From NCBI GenBank assembly GCA_045649205.1, contig JAZRPJ010000012.1, positions 1 through 17,850 of the forward strand: a DNA stretch of 17,850 nucleotides, given 5' to 3'. Positions 7,284 through 14,486 of this stretch are shown here, piece by piece (position 1 is the first letter of the stretch; every line of letters starts with the position of its first letter). Source of the stretch: Flemingiibacterium sp045649205 (GTDB lineage: Bacteria; Bacillota; Clostridia; Oscillospirales; CAG-272). The position numbers and the translations under genes were made by a program. Below the pieces are notes generated by a model. That model worked only from the letters and a program-made list of their open reading frames with translations. It did no database searches and had not been told where the DNA came from.

Positions 7284-8171
7284 TTATCCAAAAAATCCCA
7301 AAAGTGTTGCAAGTACGGAAAAGGCGATTGGTACTATCTGTGGCTTTTCCTTTGCTATAAAGACCGCGACAGCTTCGGCGGCAATTATATTAAGCGCACC
7401 GCTTATGGGGGCATACAGCTCTATATTTCCGATTTTCAGAATAAGAACCCCGAGAATTGCGGATACATTCGATGCCACCGTGCACATAAATATCAGAAAA
7501 AATCTACCCGTTGATAATCCTTTGGTGTATGAAATGTCAAGCTTTTTATTCTTTATAGCGGGGAGGAGCATACCGAGCACGGATACCCCAACAATGAGTA
7601 CATTTGTAAGAAAAAATACGTGATTTGAATTTGTCACTGCTGAATCTGTAGCAACAAATTTTGAAACTACGGTGAAAAATGCCGATATTGCCGCTCCCGA
7701 AATACACAAAAGAAGTCCTGTTACTGTATTTTTACTTTTCCCACTTTGATTCCTTCTGTCGATGAGGTAAATATAAAAAATCGCGGCAAGAGTGCAGGCG
7801 ACTCTCATAGCGGATACGATACCGGGAGCTTCGGAAAAAATAAGCATTCCGAGAATGATGGCAAGTATAAGACTGCCACCGCTCCGGATAACACTGATGA
7901 CGGAAATCTCCATATATTTGAGTGTGATCAGGGATACAAAATATGAGAGCACCGAAAGCACAGTCATTGCCAGAGAATATATTAAAATGTTCAGATTGAA
8001 ATCAAAGGTGAAGCCGGAAAGAATAATGAAATTAACGCTTGAGATAATTCCCGTGATGAACGCGTATATCCAGATCTCATTAATATTTTTAATGGCTCGG
8101 CCGTATTTTTGCTCTGAGAATATCGTTGCCGCTCCGCATATGAAAATGCCAAGATAAAGAATAAAAGACAT
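7284..8171 (-). CDS. EamA/DMT-superfamily transporter
   Basis: A 295-residue protein with about ten hydrophobic segments in two repeats, as in drug/metabolite transporters of the EamA type. The first repeat ends RSGGSLILAIILGMLIFSE, and the second ends in a related stretch around NIIAAEAVAVFIAKEKP. A charged loop (DRRNQSGKSK, near 137-146) separates the halves. ATG 8171 follows GAGG 8 nt upstream. Family members mostly export amino acids or metabolites, and some take up sugars or nucleosides, so direction and substrate are open. As first gene of the operon with the beta-helix enzyme, and divergent from an AraC regulator, a role with the same carbohydrate is likely. Sequence match to EamA is moderate, and conservation is lowest in the central part. 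Confidence 0.8.
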   Translation of the reverse strand: MSFILYLGIFICGAATIFSEQKYGRAIKNINEIWIYAFITGIISSVNFIILSGFTFDFNLNILIYSLAMTVLSVLSYFVSLITLKYMEISVISVIRSGGSLILAIILGMLIFSEAPGIVSAMRVACTLAAIFYIYLIDRRNQSGKSKNTVTGLLLCISGAAISAFFTVVSKFVATDSAVTNSNHVFFLTNVLIVGVSVLGMLLPAIKNKKLDISYTKGLSTGRFFLIFMCTVASNVSAILGVLILKIGNIELYAPISGALNIIAAEAVAVFIAKEKPQIVPIAFSVLATLLGFFG

Positions 8172-8188
8172 ACGAAAACCTCGATTTG

Positions 8189-8221
8189 AAGCCTTTTTTA
8201 TATTTTAGCACAAAAAGGCTT
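8189..8221. promoter_or_regulatory. 10-bp perfect inverted repeat in the divergent promoter region
   Basis: AAGCCTTTTT at 8189-8198 and AAAAAGGCTT at 8212-8221 are perfect inverted arms 13 bp apart. The left arm covers the predicted start region of the minus-strand transcript. The centre holds the minus-strand -10 box, and the right arm touches the plus-strand -35 box. This position fits an operator that controls both genes. It is not a terminator, because the minus-strand transcript would start inside it. Confidence 0.5.
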
Positions 8222-8231
8222 GACATTGCAA
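8202..8231 (-). promoter_or_regulatory. Promoter for the EamA/beta-helix operon
   Basis: On the minus strand, TTGCAA (8226-8231) and TAAAAT (8202-8207) are 18 bp apart, with TGC before the -10 box (extended -10). The -35 box abuts the plus-strand -35 box of the regulator, so the two promoters stand back to back and polymerases should compete. Confidence 0.6.
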
Positions 8232-8240
8232 GACAAAAAG
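8210..8240. promoter_or_regulatory. Direct repeat, candidate AraC-type binding sites
   Basis: ACAAAAAG occurs at 8210-8217 and again at 8233-8240 in the same orientation, 23 bp apart start to start, close to the two-turn spacing of AraC-family half-sites. The copies flank the -35 boxes of both divergent promoters. The repeat is A-rich and short, so it is only a candidate. Confidence 0.4.
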
Positions 8241-8248
8241 AATATAAT
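8220..8248 (+). promoter_or_regulatory. Promoter for the AraC-family regulator gene
   Basis: Perfect TTGACA at 8220-8225 and perfect TATAAT at 8243-8248, 17-bp spacer. It gives a leader of about 30 nt before the GGAGG and ATG. Such a strong promoter next to operator-like repeats suggests autoregulation. Confidence 0.8.
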
Positions 8249-8283
8249 ATATAGACGGATATTAACCAGTGGAGGCTTCTTTT

Positions 8284-9093
8284 ATGTCCTACAGTATTTC
8301 TACTACGGATTTTGAAAAAAACAGCTTTGAAGCGGCAAGACACAAGGATGTTGTCTGTCAATTGCATATTCATTACAGAATGGAGCTTGTCTGTGTCAAA
8401 AGCGGAGAGGTCGTCATGCAGGTTGGAGATGATATACGCAAAATCGGCGCGGGAGAAGGTACTTTTATTTTGCCATTTGAAGCTCATTCATTTGAAACGC
8501 CGGTAAGCTCCGAGTGCTTTGTTATTGTTTTTTCTCCCGAGCTTGTTCCCGATGTTCATTCACTTATGAAAGGAATGATAGCCGAGAAGGGAAATGCGGT
8601 CTGTAAGCTCCGCAAAGAGATATTTCTTTTGTGTGACGAGAAGCTTCAGATAGGAAATAATGTGACAGACGATATAAATGCAAGAGCTATACTTTATCCG
8701 ATAATTTCCGAAGTGATTTCAAAATGTACATTCATCCCCGGAGGCAGAAATCATGAAGGCTCGGTTTTCATTGGGGCTGTTTGCTATATCTGCGAGAATT
8801 TCAGGACAGAGGATATTTCGCTCTCCTCCGTTGCTTCGGTTTTAAACGTTCACAAGGTATATCTCAGCCGGACTTTCAAGGAGAGCGCGGGAATTTCATA
8901 TACAAAATACGTAAATTCCGTACGTTCCTCATATGCTGCCAGGCTGCTCGCGGATAAGAAGGGGAAAAATATTTCCGATGTGGCTTTTGATGCCGGATTT
9001 GGAAGCATAAGAAATTTCAACCGTGAATTTAAGGCGTTTTATGGAGTTTCACCTGAAAATTTTATCAAGACCTTTGAAAATGGGGACGATTAA
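8284..9093 (+). CDS. AraC-family transcriptional regulator with N-terminal cupin
   Basis: A 269-residue regulator. ATG at 8284 follows GGAGG at 8271-8275, so the GTG at 8269 lies in the ribosome binding site region and is rejected. Residues about 20-90 form a cupin-like sensor (QLHIHYRMELVCVKSG, then LPFEAHSF) that would bind a small sugar. Residues 170-262 form the AraC/XylS double helix-turn-helix. The first helix pair is in ISLSSVASVLNVHKVYLSRTFK and the second in ISDVAFDAGFGSIRNFNREF, ending in the family signature FKAFYGVSPENF. It is divergent from the EamA and beta-helix genes across a 112-bp region with overlapping promoters and repeats. It most likely activates that operon when its oligosaccharide is present. 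The inducer is unknown. Confidence 0.93.
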   Translation: MSYSISTTDFEKNSFEAARHKDVVCQLHIHYRMELVCVKSGEVVMQVGDDIRKIGAGEGTFILPFEAHSFETPVSSECFVIVFSPELVPDVHSLMKGMIAEKGNAVCKLRKEIFLLCDEKLQIGNNVTDDINARAILYPIISEVISKCTFIPGGRNHEGSVFIGAVCYICENFRTEDISLSSVASVLNVHKVYLSRTFKESAGISYTKYVNSVRSSYAARLLADKKGKNISDVAFDAGFGSIRNFNREFKAFYGVSPENFIKTFENGDD

Positions 9094-9136
9094 AAATATA
9101 TGCTACCCCTAAAAACTTAAAAGAACGCCCTTTACT

Positions 9137-9171
9137 AAAAATGCTGTAACCGATGAGGTTACAGCATTTTT
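9137..9171. terminator. Bidirectional terminator between the AraC gene and the Hdr-Frd operon
   Basis: AAAAATGCTGTAAC at 9137-9150 pairs perfectly with GTTACAGCATTTTT at 9158-9171 (14 bp, 7-nt loop). The A/T ends supply a T-tract on both strands, so it can end both the regulator transcript and the long minus-strand redox operon. Confidence 0.92.
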
Positions 9172-9182
9172 CATGATTACCG

Positions 9183-10445
9183 TTAGAACAAAATGATAAG
9201 GAACTGCGAAACCAGCACCACAGAAACAAGGGCTATAGGATAGGTCGCCGCATAAGCCGAGGCAACATCCTCTGTCTTTGCAACATTTATGAGTGTTCCG
9301 AGCGCGGGGGTACTTGTCATACCGCCGGGGAGAGAACCGAGATTGTTGAGAAGGCTCAGCTTCAGAACGTACTTTGCAAAGATGTAACCGATAATAAGAG
9401 GTACTATCGTCATGATGATTCCGTAAACGAAGTACATCGGGTCGAAGTTTTCAACAAATTCCGCACCGCCGGGGATTCCTGCACCAACGAGGAAAAGTAC
9501 AAGACCAAGCTCACGGAAGAGCTTCAGGGTTGATGCCGCCGGCATGATTGAAAGCTTGCCGATGCGTGAAAAGTGACCGAGTATAAGGCTTGCAAGGAGG
9601 CATCCGCCGGTAGTGGTGAGGGAGAAGCAAGTTCCGGAAAGTCCGTCGCCGGAGAGGGGAATCTTTATCTGACCGATGAAGGTTCCGAGAATTGCCGCAA
9701 GGGAAAATACCGCGATACCCATATGGTCAAGTTCGAAAAGATTGCCGATAACCGACTTCTTGGATTCGTCTTTTTTGATAACCAAAAGCTCACGTTCCTT
9801 TTCCATGTCAGCTTTTGTAAGCTTAGGGATAAGCTGAACGAAAAGCACGACGCCCACAACGCCGAATATGTAGGCGATACCGTGACCTACAGAAACGAGG
9901 GAAACGTATTCCTCTGCAACGGTTGCTTTAGCCGCGGCAAAAGCCGGAGTAGAAGTGAGCGAGCCGGAAAGCAGACCTACGATCATTGCTACAAAGCCGT
10001 CCTGCTCGGTGATTGTGGCACCATATCCGAGTACTTCACCAAGACCGATGCATCCCGCAGCGGCAAGTCCACCGGCGAGAATGACGATAATTCCGAGAAG
10101 AACGTAGGATTTGAAGTTCCTTTTGAAGTTTCCGAAAAATTTCGGACCTGCGATAAAGCCCACAGATGTTACGAAAAGCACAAGTCCAAGGCTTTCAATG
10201 AGTGAGAGCCCGCTTGAGAAATCGTAGGGCTTTGATGAAGCTATGAAGTTAAGTCCACCTTCGGCATTCATCGTAAAGAAGAGTGCGCCGAACAAAAGTG
10301 CCACGATAAACACACCGGCATCGCCGAGAGAAACGCCTTTTACATTAATTCTTCCAAGCGCGTATCCGAAGAACAGAACCGCAAATACCACTACAAGGAG
10401 TGTGGAAAGATTGCTTATGGAAATAAATCCACCGAAGATACTCAT
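9183..10445 (-). CDS. AspT/YidE-type exchanger (AAE family), candidate dicarboxylate transporter
   Basis: A 420-residue membrane protein with two homologous Asp-Al_Ex halves. Each half has about five hydrophobic segments and a re-entrant TSTP signature: GSLTSTPAFAA at 161-171 and GGMTSTPALGTL at 374-385. The AAE family includes the aspartate:alanine exchanger AspT and the succinate exporter SucE1. The longer YidE/YbjL members carry two RCK-C domains in the middle, whereas here only a charged linker of about 35 residues (206-240) joins the halves, so that regulatory module is absent. It is the last gene of the redox operon, 30 nt after frdA, with a modest AGAGG ribosome binding site. By position it probably exports succinate or exchanges it for fumarate, malate or aspartate. 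That substrate is inferred from context only. Confidence 0.85.
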   Translation of the reverse strand: MSIFGGFISISNLSTLLVVVFAVLFFGYALGRINVKGVSLGDAGVFIVALLFGALFFTMNAEGGLNFIASSKPYDFSSGLSLIESLGLVLFVTSVGFIAGPKFFGNFKRNFKSYVLLGIIVILAGGLAAAGCIGLGEVLGYGATITEQDGFVAMIVGLLSGSLTSTPAFAAAKATVAEEYVSLVSVGHGIAYIFGVVGVVLFVQLIPKLTKADMEKERELLVIKKDESKKSVIGNLFELDHMGIAVFSLAAILGTFIGQIKIPLSGDGLSGTCFSLTTTGGCLLASLILGHFSRIGKLSIMPAASTLKLFRELGLVLFLVGAGIPGGAEFVENFDPMYFVYGIIMTIVPLIIGYIFAKYVLKLSLLNNLGSLPGGMTSTPALGTLINVAKTEDVASAYAATYPIALVSVVLVSQFLIILF

Positions 10446-10475
10446 TTTTTATTTACCTCTTAATGTTACTATAAA

Positions 10476-12098
10476 TTATATTTCGCTCTTTTTTCCTGTG
10501 TAGTTCGGAAGGAGCTTCGGAGAAACGACATCGGTTTTGATGCCGGCATCTGCCATTTCTTTTACGAAATCGTCAACATGAGAAAGGGTGAGATTTTCCG
10601 ATACCTTCATATTCTTTGCCACAGCCGCCGCATTGACACCGGCATTGCGCCCGAATACGATGATGTCGAGAAGGGAGTTACCCATAAGTCTGTTCTCTCC
10701 GTGAATACCGCCTACAGCCTCACCTGCAACAAAGAGGTTTTCAACAGCGGACATTCCGTTTTCGCCAATCTTGATACCGCCGTTCTGATAGTGAAGAGTG
10801 GGGTAGATAAGAATAGGCTGCTTGCGCATATCGATGCCGTACTTTAAGTACATACGCATCATAGCGGGGATTCTCTTTTCGATGGTGCCTTCACCGTGGA
10901 TAAGCTCGATCATGGGAGAGTCAAGCCAGATACCCTGACCGCCACCGAAGGTTTCAACACCCTTGCCACGGCGACACTCGCGGATTACGCTGGATGCGCA
11001 TACGTCACGGGTTTCAAGAGGATACATGAAGGCTTCACCATCGGCATTAATGAGCTGTGCGCCGATGGAGCGAACCTTCTCAGTTACAAGCGCACCGAAA
11101 ATCTGTGACGGGAACGCTGCACCGGTGGGATGATACTGCAAAGTGTGCGCGTAGAGCAGAGGAGCGCCAGCTCTGTAAGCGAGAACAAGTCCGTCTGCGG
11201 TTGCGCCGTAGTGGTTAGAGGTGGGGAAGCCCTGATAGTGCATACGTCCCGCGCCGCCTGTTGCGATTACAACGGTCTTTGCTCTTGCGATAAGGATTTC
11301 CTTGGTTTCCATATTCATAAGGACTGCACCGGCTGCCTTGCCGTTTTCGTCCTTGATTATTTCGATTGCCGAGGTGAAATCAACCACGGGAATCTGTCTG
11401 TTCTGAACCTCGTCGCGGAGAACACGCATGATTTCGGCACCGGAATAGTCCTTGCAGGCGTGCATACGCTTTCTGGATGTACCGCCGCCGTGGGTGGTTA
11501 CCATAGTGCCGTCTGCTTCCTTGTCGAACATTACGCCAAGATCGTTGAGCCACTTGATGCATATGGGGGCATCATTTACAAGCTTGTAAACAAGCTCGGG
11601 GATATTCTTGAAGTGACCGCCGCCCATAACGTCGAGGTAATGCTGTGCCGGGCTGGCATTAGGCTTATCTGCCGCCTGAATACCGCCCTCTGCCATCATG
11701 GTGTTTGCATCACCGTGACGAAGCTTGGTGACGATCATTACGTTTGCACCGTTTTCGTGAGCCATAATAGCCGCCGAAGAGCCTGCGCCGCCGCCGCCGA
11801 TTATAAGAACGTCCACGTCGTAGTCGATCTTGGTAAGGTCAATATCCGAGGGCTTTACTCTGGGGTTTGCCTGAAGAATTTCAGCAAGCTCCAACGGTAC
11901 TTTTTCGCCCTTGTTTGGACCGATGACCAACTCTGCGAACTGGGACTTTATATGGTCGGGGTGATTTTCGAGAAGGACCTGCTCCTTTTCCTCCGCGGTC
12001 ATACGGCGAGGGTGGTTACCGGCAAGCACCGCCTGAAGACGGGCTTCACGGGTCGCCTCCACCTTTTTGATGGATTCAAGCATTTCTTTTGTATACAT
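10476..12098 (-). CDS. frdA: Soluble fumarate reductase flavoprotein subunit
   Basis: A 540-residue FAD protein of the fumarate reductase/succinate dehydrogenase/aspartate oxidase family. It would reduce fumarate to succinate in the cytoplasm. ATG 12098 follows AGGAGGG, with the frdB stop overlapping that site (14-nt gap). Residues 1-92 are a charged, mostly helical N-terminal extension. The Rossmann motif VLIIGGGGAG starts at 97. Predicted fumarate-site residues are all present: His323 in QYHPTG, Arg364 in ETRDV, His436 in LHYQNGG and Arg470 in GENRLMGN. The segment ANTMMAEGG has Asn132 where membrane-bound enzymes have the His that binds FAD covalently, so FAD is probably not covalently attached. 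No anchor subunits are encoded nearby. The neighbours point to electron input from the Hdr-Flx proteins through FrdB. A related enoate reductase activity is possible, but the residues fit fumarate best. Confidence 0.9.
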   Translation of the reverse strand: MYTKEMLESIKKVEATREARLQAVLAGNHPRRMTAEEKEQVLLENHPDHIKSQFAELVIGPNKGEKVPLELAEILQANPRVKPSDIDLTKIDYDVDVLIIGGGGAGSSAAIMAHENGANVMIVTKLRHGDANTMMAEGGIQAADKPNASPAQHYLDVMGGGHFKNIPELVYKLVNDAPICIKWLNDLGVMFDKEADGTMVTTHGGGTSRKRMHACKDYSGAEIMRVLRDEVQNRQIPVVDFTSAIEIIKDENGKAAGAVLMNMETKEILIARAKTVVIATGGAGRMHYQGFPTSNHYGATADGLVLAYRAGAPLLYAHTLQYHPTGAAFPSQIFGALVTEKVRSIGAQLINADGEAFMYPLETRDVCASSVIRECRRGKGVETFGGGQGIWLDSPMIELIHGEGTIEKRIPAMMRMYLKYGIDMRKQPILIYPTLHYQNGGIKIGENGMSAVENLFVAGEAVGGIHGENRLMGNSLLDIIVFGRNAGVNAAAVAKNMKVSENLTLSHVDDFVKEMADAGIKTDVVSPKLLPNYTGKKSEI

Positions 12099-12112
12099 TT
12101 TAAGCTCCCTCC

Positions 12113-12787
12113 TTATTTCTCAAAATCACGGTTGTTGTACATTTCTTTAAGCTCATCGGCGGTCTTCTTCATGATATCCTGAAGTGCCGCTTCACAGTCG
12201 CCGGCTTCAATCTCGGCAACACGCTCAAGAAGGTGTTTTGTTTCGGGAGCGAGATATTTACCCGTAAGACGTCTTGCTAAAAGTCCTACCTGGGGATGTG
12301 TGATTCCCGCAGGGCAACGTGAGGAGCATACTCCGCACATTACGCAGTCGAAGGATTCTTCGGCACACTTTTCGTATTCGCTTCTCTGGGCGTATGCTAT
12401 GTACTGCATTACGTTAAGGTCCTGGGTGCAGGATTTGGTGCAGGCGTTGCAGCCGATGCATGCGTAGATTTCGGGGTAAAGCTGCATCATGATCTGCTCG
12501 GTGGGCTTTACTTCCTTAATGTCGTAAGGGTGCTTTACAAGAGGGAAGAACGGAAGAGTGGCAATATACATATTGTCCTCAACCTTGGTCTGGCAGGCAA
12601 GGCAGGTCTTAAGCTCCTGTTTGCCCTTGATTCTGTAAATTGTTGCGCAGGCGCCGCAGAAGCCGCAGCGGCAACCAACTCCACGAACGAGCTGATAACC
12701 GGCATATTCCATGGCACGCATGATCGTTAAGTTGTCCGGAACCTTATACTGCTTTCCGAACAGGAATACATTTACGAAATTTTCCAC
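12113..12787 (-). CDS. frdB: Fumarate reductase iron-sulfur subunit with HdrC-like dicluster
   Basis: A 224-residue electron-transfer protein partnering FrdA. The start is taken as GTG at 12787, because AAGGAG at 12797-12802 lies 9 nt upstream. The longer TTG start at 12814 would overlap the preceding gene and has no such site. The N-terminal domain binds a 2Fe-2S cluster (Cys39, Cys44, Cys47 and the LACQT Cys65). The C-terminal domain has two C-x2-C-x2-C-x3-C motifs (Cys110-120 in CIGCNACTKSC, Cys148-158 in CVMCGVCSSRCP). Canonical FrdB/SdhB has a 3Fe-4S cluster facing quinone. Here the second motif is a complete 4Fe-4S set like HdrC, which suits transfer from a soluble partner rather than quinol. 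The CCG domain seen in thiol:fumarate reductase TfrB is absent. Confidence 0.88.
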   Translation of the reverse strand: MENFVNVFLFGKQYKVPDNLTIMRAMEYAGYQLVRGVGCRCGFCGACATIYRIKGKQELKTCLACQTKVEDNMYIATLPFFPLVKHPYDIKEVKPTEQIMMQLYPEIYACIGCNACTKSCTQDLNVMQYIAYAQRSEYEKCAEESFDCVMCGVCSSRCPAGITHPQVGLLARRLTGKYLAPETKHLLERVAEIEAGDCEAALQDIMKKTADELKEMYNNRDFEK

Positions 12788-12796
12788 TTTATTTGA

Positions 12797-12802
12797 CTCC
12801 TT
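12797..12802 (-). promoter_or_regulatory. Ribosome binding site that decides the frdB start
   Basis: AAGGAG on the minus strand, directly after the TAA (12804-12806) of the metallo-beta-lactamase-fold gene and 9 nt before GTG at 12787. It supports GTG rather than TTG 12814 as the frdB start. Confidence 0.75.
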
Positions 12803-12803
12803 T

Positions 12804-13637
12804 TTAAAAATCAATCTTCATACCGTCATAGGACGTGAGGAAGCCTTCTTTTGCCGCAATGGGAGCGAAGCTGTCATAGTCAGCATTGCTTGTACCGTTA
12901 TGAGAGAAATGGTTGCAGATAAACAAAGTATTTTCATCCGCGATGCCCATATTGAGCATTCGATTTTTCACTTGAATATTTTCTTCAAGTCCCATATGAC
13001 CTACATAATTAAGCGGTAGACATCCGTTTGTGCAGTCAAGCGATACTAAATTAAACTTCGGTTTCTCACGCTCAAAATATTCCCACACATCGTCGGTGAA
13101 ATAGTGTGTATCGTGGGCGTACAGAAGCGTCTTTTCGCTGTCGCTTATCATGTAAAACAGCGGACCCGCTCCGGCATCGTGAAGAGCCGGAAGAGCGGTT
13201 ACGGTATACTTTCCGACACTTATTTTATCGTACGCTTTTATTTCATTAAAGGTACATTTATCAGAGATGTTATACCGCTTTATCTGCGGAACTATCAGTT
13301 CACCGCATTTGTCAGAGCCGTAGATACTAAGGTGATAATTCTCATGAGGATGGGAAGAACCCTTTTGAAATACACCGAGATCGCCCGGATAGAGGTGATC
13401 GTGGTGCGCATGGGTGAAAAACATCCATTTTACGTCGAGCAGGTCGATGTTGTTCGTAAGCACGTGCCCGTATGCATCTGCCGGCCAATCTATTATCATA
13501 GTGCCGTCGATGATTGCCTGAGAACGGGTACGCAGTGCACGTCCGCCGACCTTGCGTGATCTTTTACACACATCACAGCAGCACCATGCGGCGGGAATTC
13601 CCTCTGCCGCGGCTGTGCCGAGAAACTGTATGTTCAT
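12804..13637 (-). CDS. PhnP-like metallo-beta-lactamase-fold hydrolase
   Basis: A 277-residue MBL-fold protein starting at ATG 13637 after GGAGG. It has the fold signature THAHHDH (75-81: His76, His78, Asp80, His81), His153 in ALHDAG, Asp176 in YAHDTHYF and His243 or His246 in CNHFSH, enough to hold a dinuclear metal site. Its N-terminus FLGTAAAEGIP followed by a cysteine cluster (Cys19, 20, 21, 24) is the layout of PhnP, a phosphodiesterase that opens cyclic ribose phosphates and whose Cys residues bind a structural zinc. It lies between flxA and frdB, 15 nt after the former, and its stop abuts the frdB ribosome binding site, so it is made together with the complex. No redox flavodiiron features are seen. 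A repair or small-phosphodiester clean-up role is possible, but the true substrate is unknown. Confidence 0.85.
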   Translation of the reverse strand: MNIQFLGTAAAEGIPAAWCCCDVCKRSRKVGGRALRTRSQAIIDGTMIIDWPADAYGHVLTNNIDLLDVKWMFFTHAHHDHLYPGDLGVFQKGSSHPHENYHLSIYGSDKCGELIVPQIKRYNISDKCTFNEIKAYDKISVGKYTVTALPALHDAGAGPLFYMISDSEKTLLYAHDTHYFTDDVWEYFEREKPKFNLVSLDCTNGCLPLNYVGHMGLEENIQVKNRMLNMGIADENTLFICNHFSHNGTSNADYDSFAPIAAKEGFLTSYDGMKIDF

Positions 13638-13652
13638 GAGTACCTCCGAGGC

Positions 13653-14486
13653 TTAATATTCACTGGGAAGCTCATCAAGCTCATCGCAGCGGAATACCGG
13701 ACCGTCCTTGCATACGTACTTTGCGCCTACATTGCAGCGTCCGCATTTGCCGACACCGCATTTCATACGAAGCTCAAGGGTCGTATATACCTGTGTCTTG
13801 TCAAAGCCAAGCTCGGTAAGTCCCTGAAGTGTAAATTTAATCATTATGGGAGGTCCGCAGAGGACTGCCATTTTGTTTGTATCAAAGCCTAATTCCTTGA
13901 CGTAGTTGGGGACGAAGCCTACGTGTCCGTCCCATCCTTCCTGCTCACGGTCGATGGTCAGGTGAACGTGAACATTGTCGTCCTTCTGCCATTCGTCGAT
14001 GATCTCCTGATAGTCGAGCAGGTCATCCTTTGAACGAGAGCCGTAAACGATATCGATACGACCGTATCTGTCGCGGTAGTGACGGCAGTAATTGATAACG
14101 GAACGGAGAGGTGCAAGTCCTACACCGCCGGCAATGAAGAGCATATCGTGACCGGCGAATATATCGTCAACGGGGAAGGGCTTTCCGTAAGGGCCGCGGA
14201 CGGTGATCATCTGACCAACCTCTGCGGCATGGAGCCATTCGGTAACACAGCCGCACTTTTTGATAGAAAATTCCATGAACTCCGTATTTGTGGGAGAAGA
14301 TGTAATTGAAAACATTGCCTCACCCACGCCGGGAACGGAGAGCATCGCACACTGACCGGGTCTGTGGTCGAAGGGCTTTTTGCCGTCCGGAGTAACAACG
14401 CGGAATGTTTTAATGTCCGGTGTATCTATGCGCACATCAGTGATGACGCCCACAACCGGTATGAGAGTTTCGTTAATATCAGCCAT
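13653..14486 (-). CDS. flxA: FAD/NAD(P)-binding oxidoreductase with C-terminal 2Fe-2S (FlxA/AsrB type)
   Basis: A 277-residue flavoprotein that takes hydride from NADH or NADPH. The start is ATG 14486, because GGGAGG at 14495-14500 is 8 nt upstream of it but only 2 nt from the ATG at 14492. Domains in order: FAD barrel (RPGQCAMLSVPG at 43-54, MFSITSSP at 58-65), nucleotide-binding fold (FIAGGVGLAPLRSV at 117-130, VLCGPP near 208-213), and a PyrK-like 2Fe-2S site (Cys243, Cys248, Cys251, Cys259 in CGVGKCGRC...YVC). This layout fits FlxA, anaerobic sulfite reductase AsrB and sulfhydrogenase gamma subunits. It overlaps the preceding flxB-like gene by 8 nt. Next to hdrA and mvhD-like genes the FlxA role, feeding NADH electrons to HdrA, is favoured over sulfite reduction because no AsrC or siroheme protein is seen. 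Confidence 0.88.
   Translation of the reverse strand: MADINETLIPVVGVITDVRIDTPDIKTFRVVTPDGKKPFDHRPGQCAMLSVPGVGEAMFSITSSPTNTEFMEFSIKKCGCVTEWLHAAEVGQMITVRGPYGKPFPVDDIFAGHDMLFIAGGVGLAPLRSVINYCRHYRDRYGRIDIVYGSRSKDDLLDYQEIIDEWQKDDNVHVHLTIDREQEGWDGHVGFVPNYVKELGFDTNKMAVLCGPPIMIKFTLQGLTELGFDKTQVYTTLELRMKCGVGKCGRCNVGAKYVCKDGPVFRCDELDELPSEY

Noticed and set aside
8189..8221. Hairpin terminator in the divergent region
   Set aside because: The arms are followed by no T-tract on the plus strand, and the minus-strand transcript starts within the repeat, so an operator is more likely.
9573..10205. Plus-strand open frame of 210 codons opposite the AAE exchanger
   Set aside because: Highly charged, low-complexity translation typical of the antisense of a membrane protein, with no start signal.
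10476..12098. L-aspartate oxidase (NadB) identity for the flavoprotein
   Set aside because: The adjacent dedicated iron-sulfur subunit, the N-terminal extension and the absence of nadA/nadC favour fumarate reductase.
11130..12182. Plus-strand open frame of 350 codons opposite frdA
   Set aside because: It is the antisense of a clearly recognisable flavoprotein gene, has no recognisable motif or ribosome binding site, and is open only because of codon bias on the other strand.
13104..13559. Plus-strand open frame of 151 codons opposite the MBL-fold gene
   Set aside because: Antisense shadow without a ribosome binding site or motifs.
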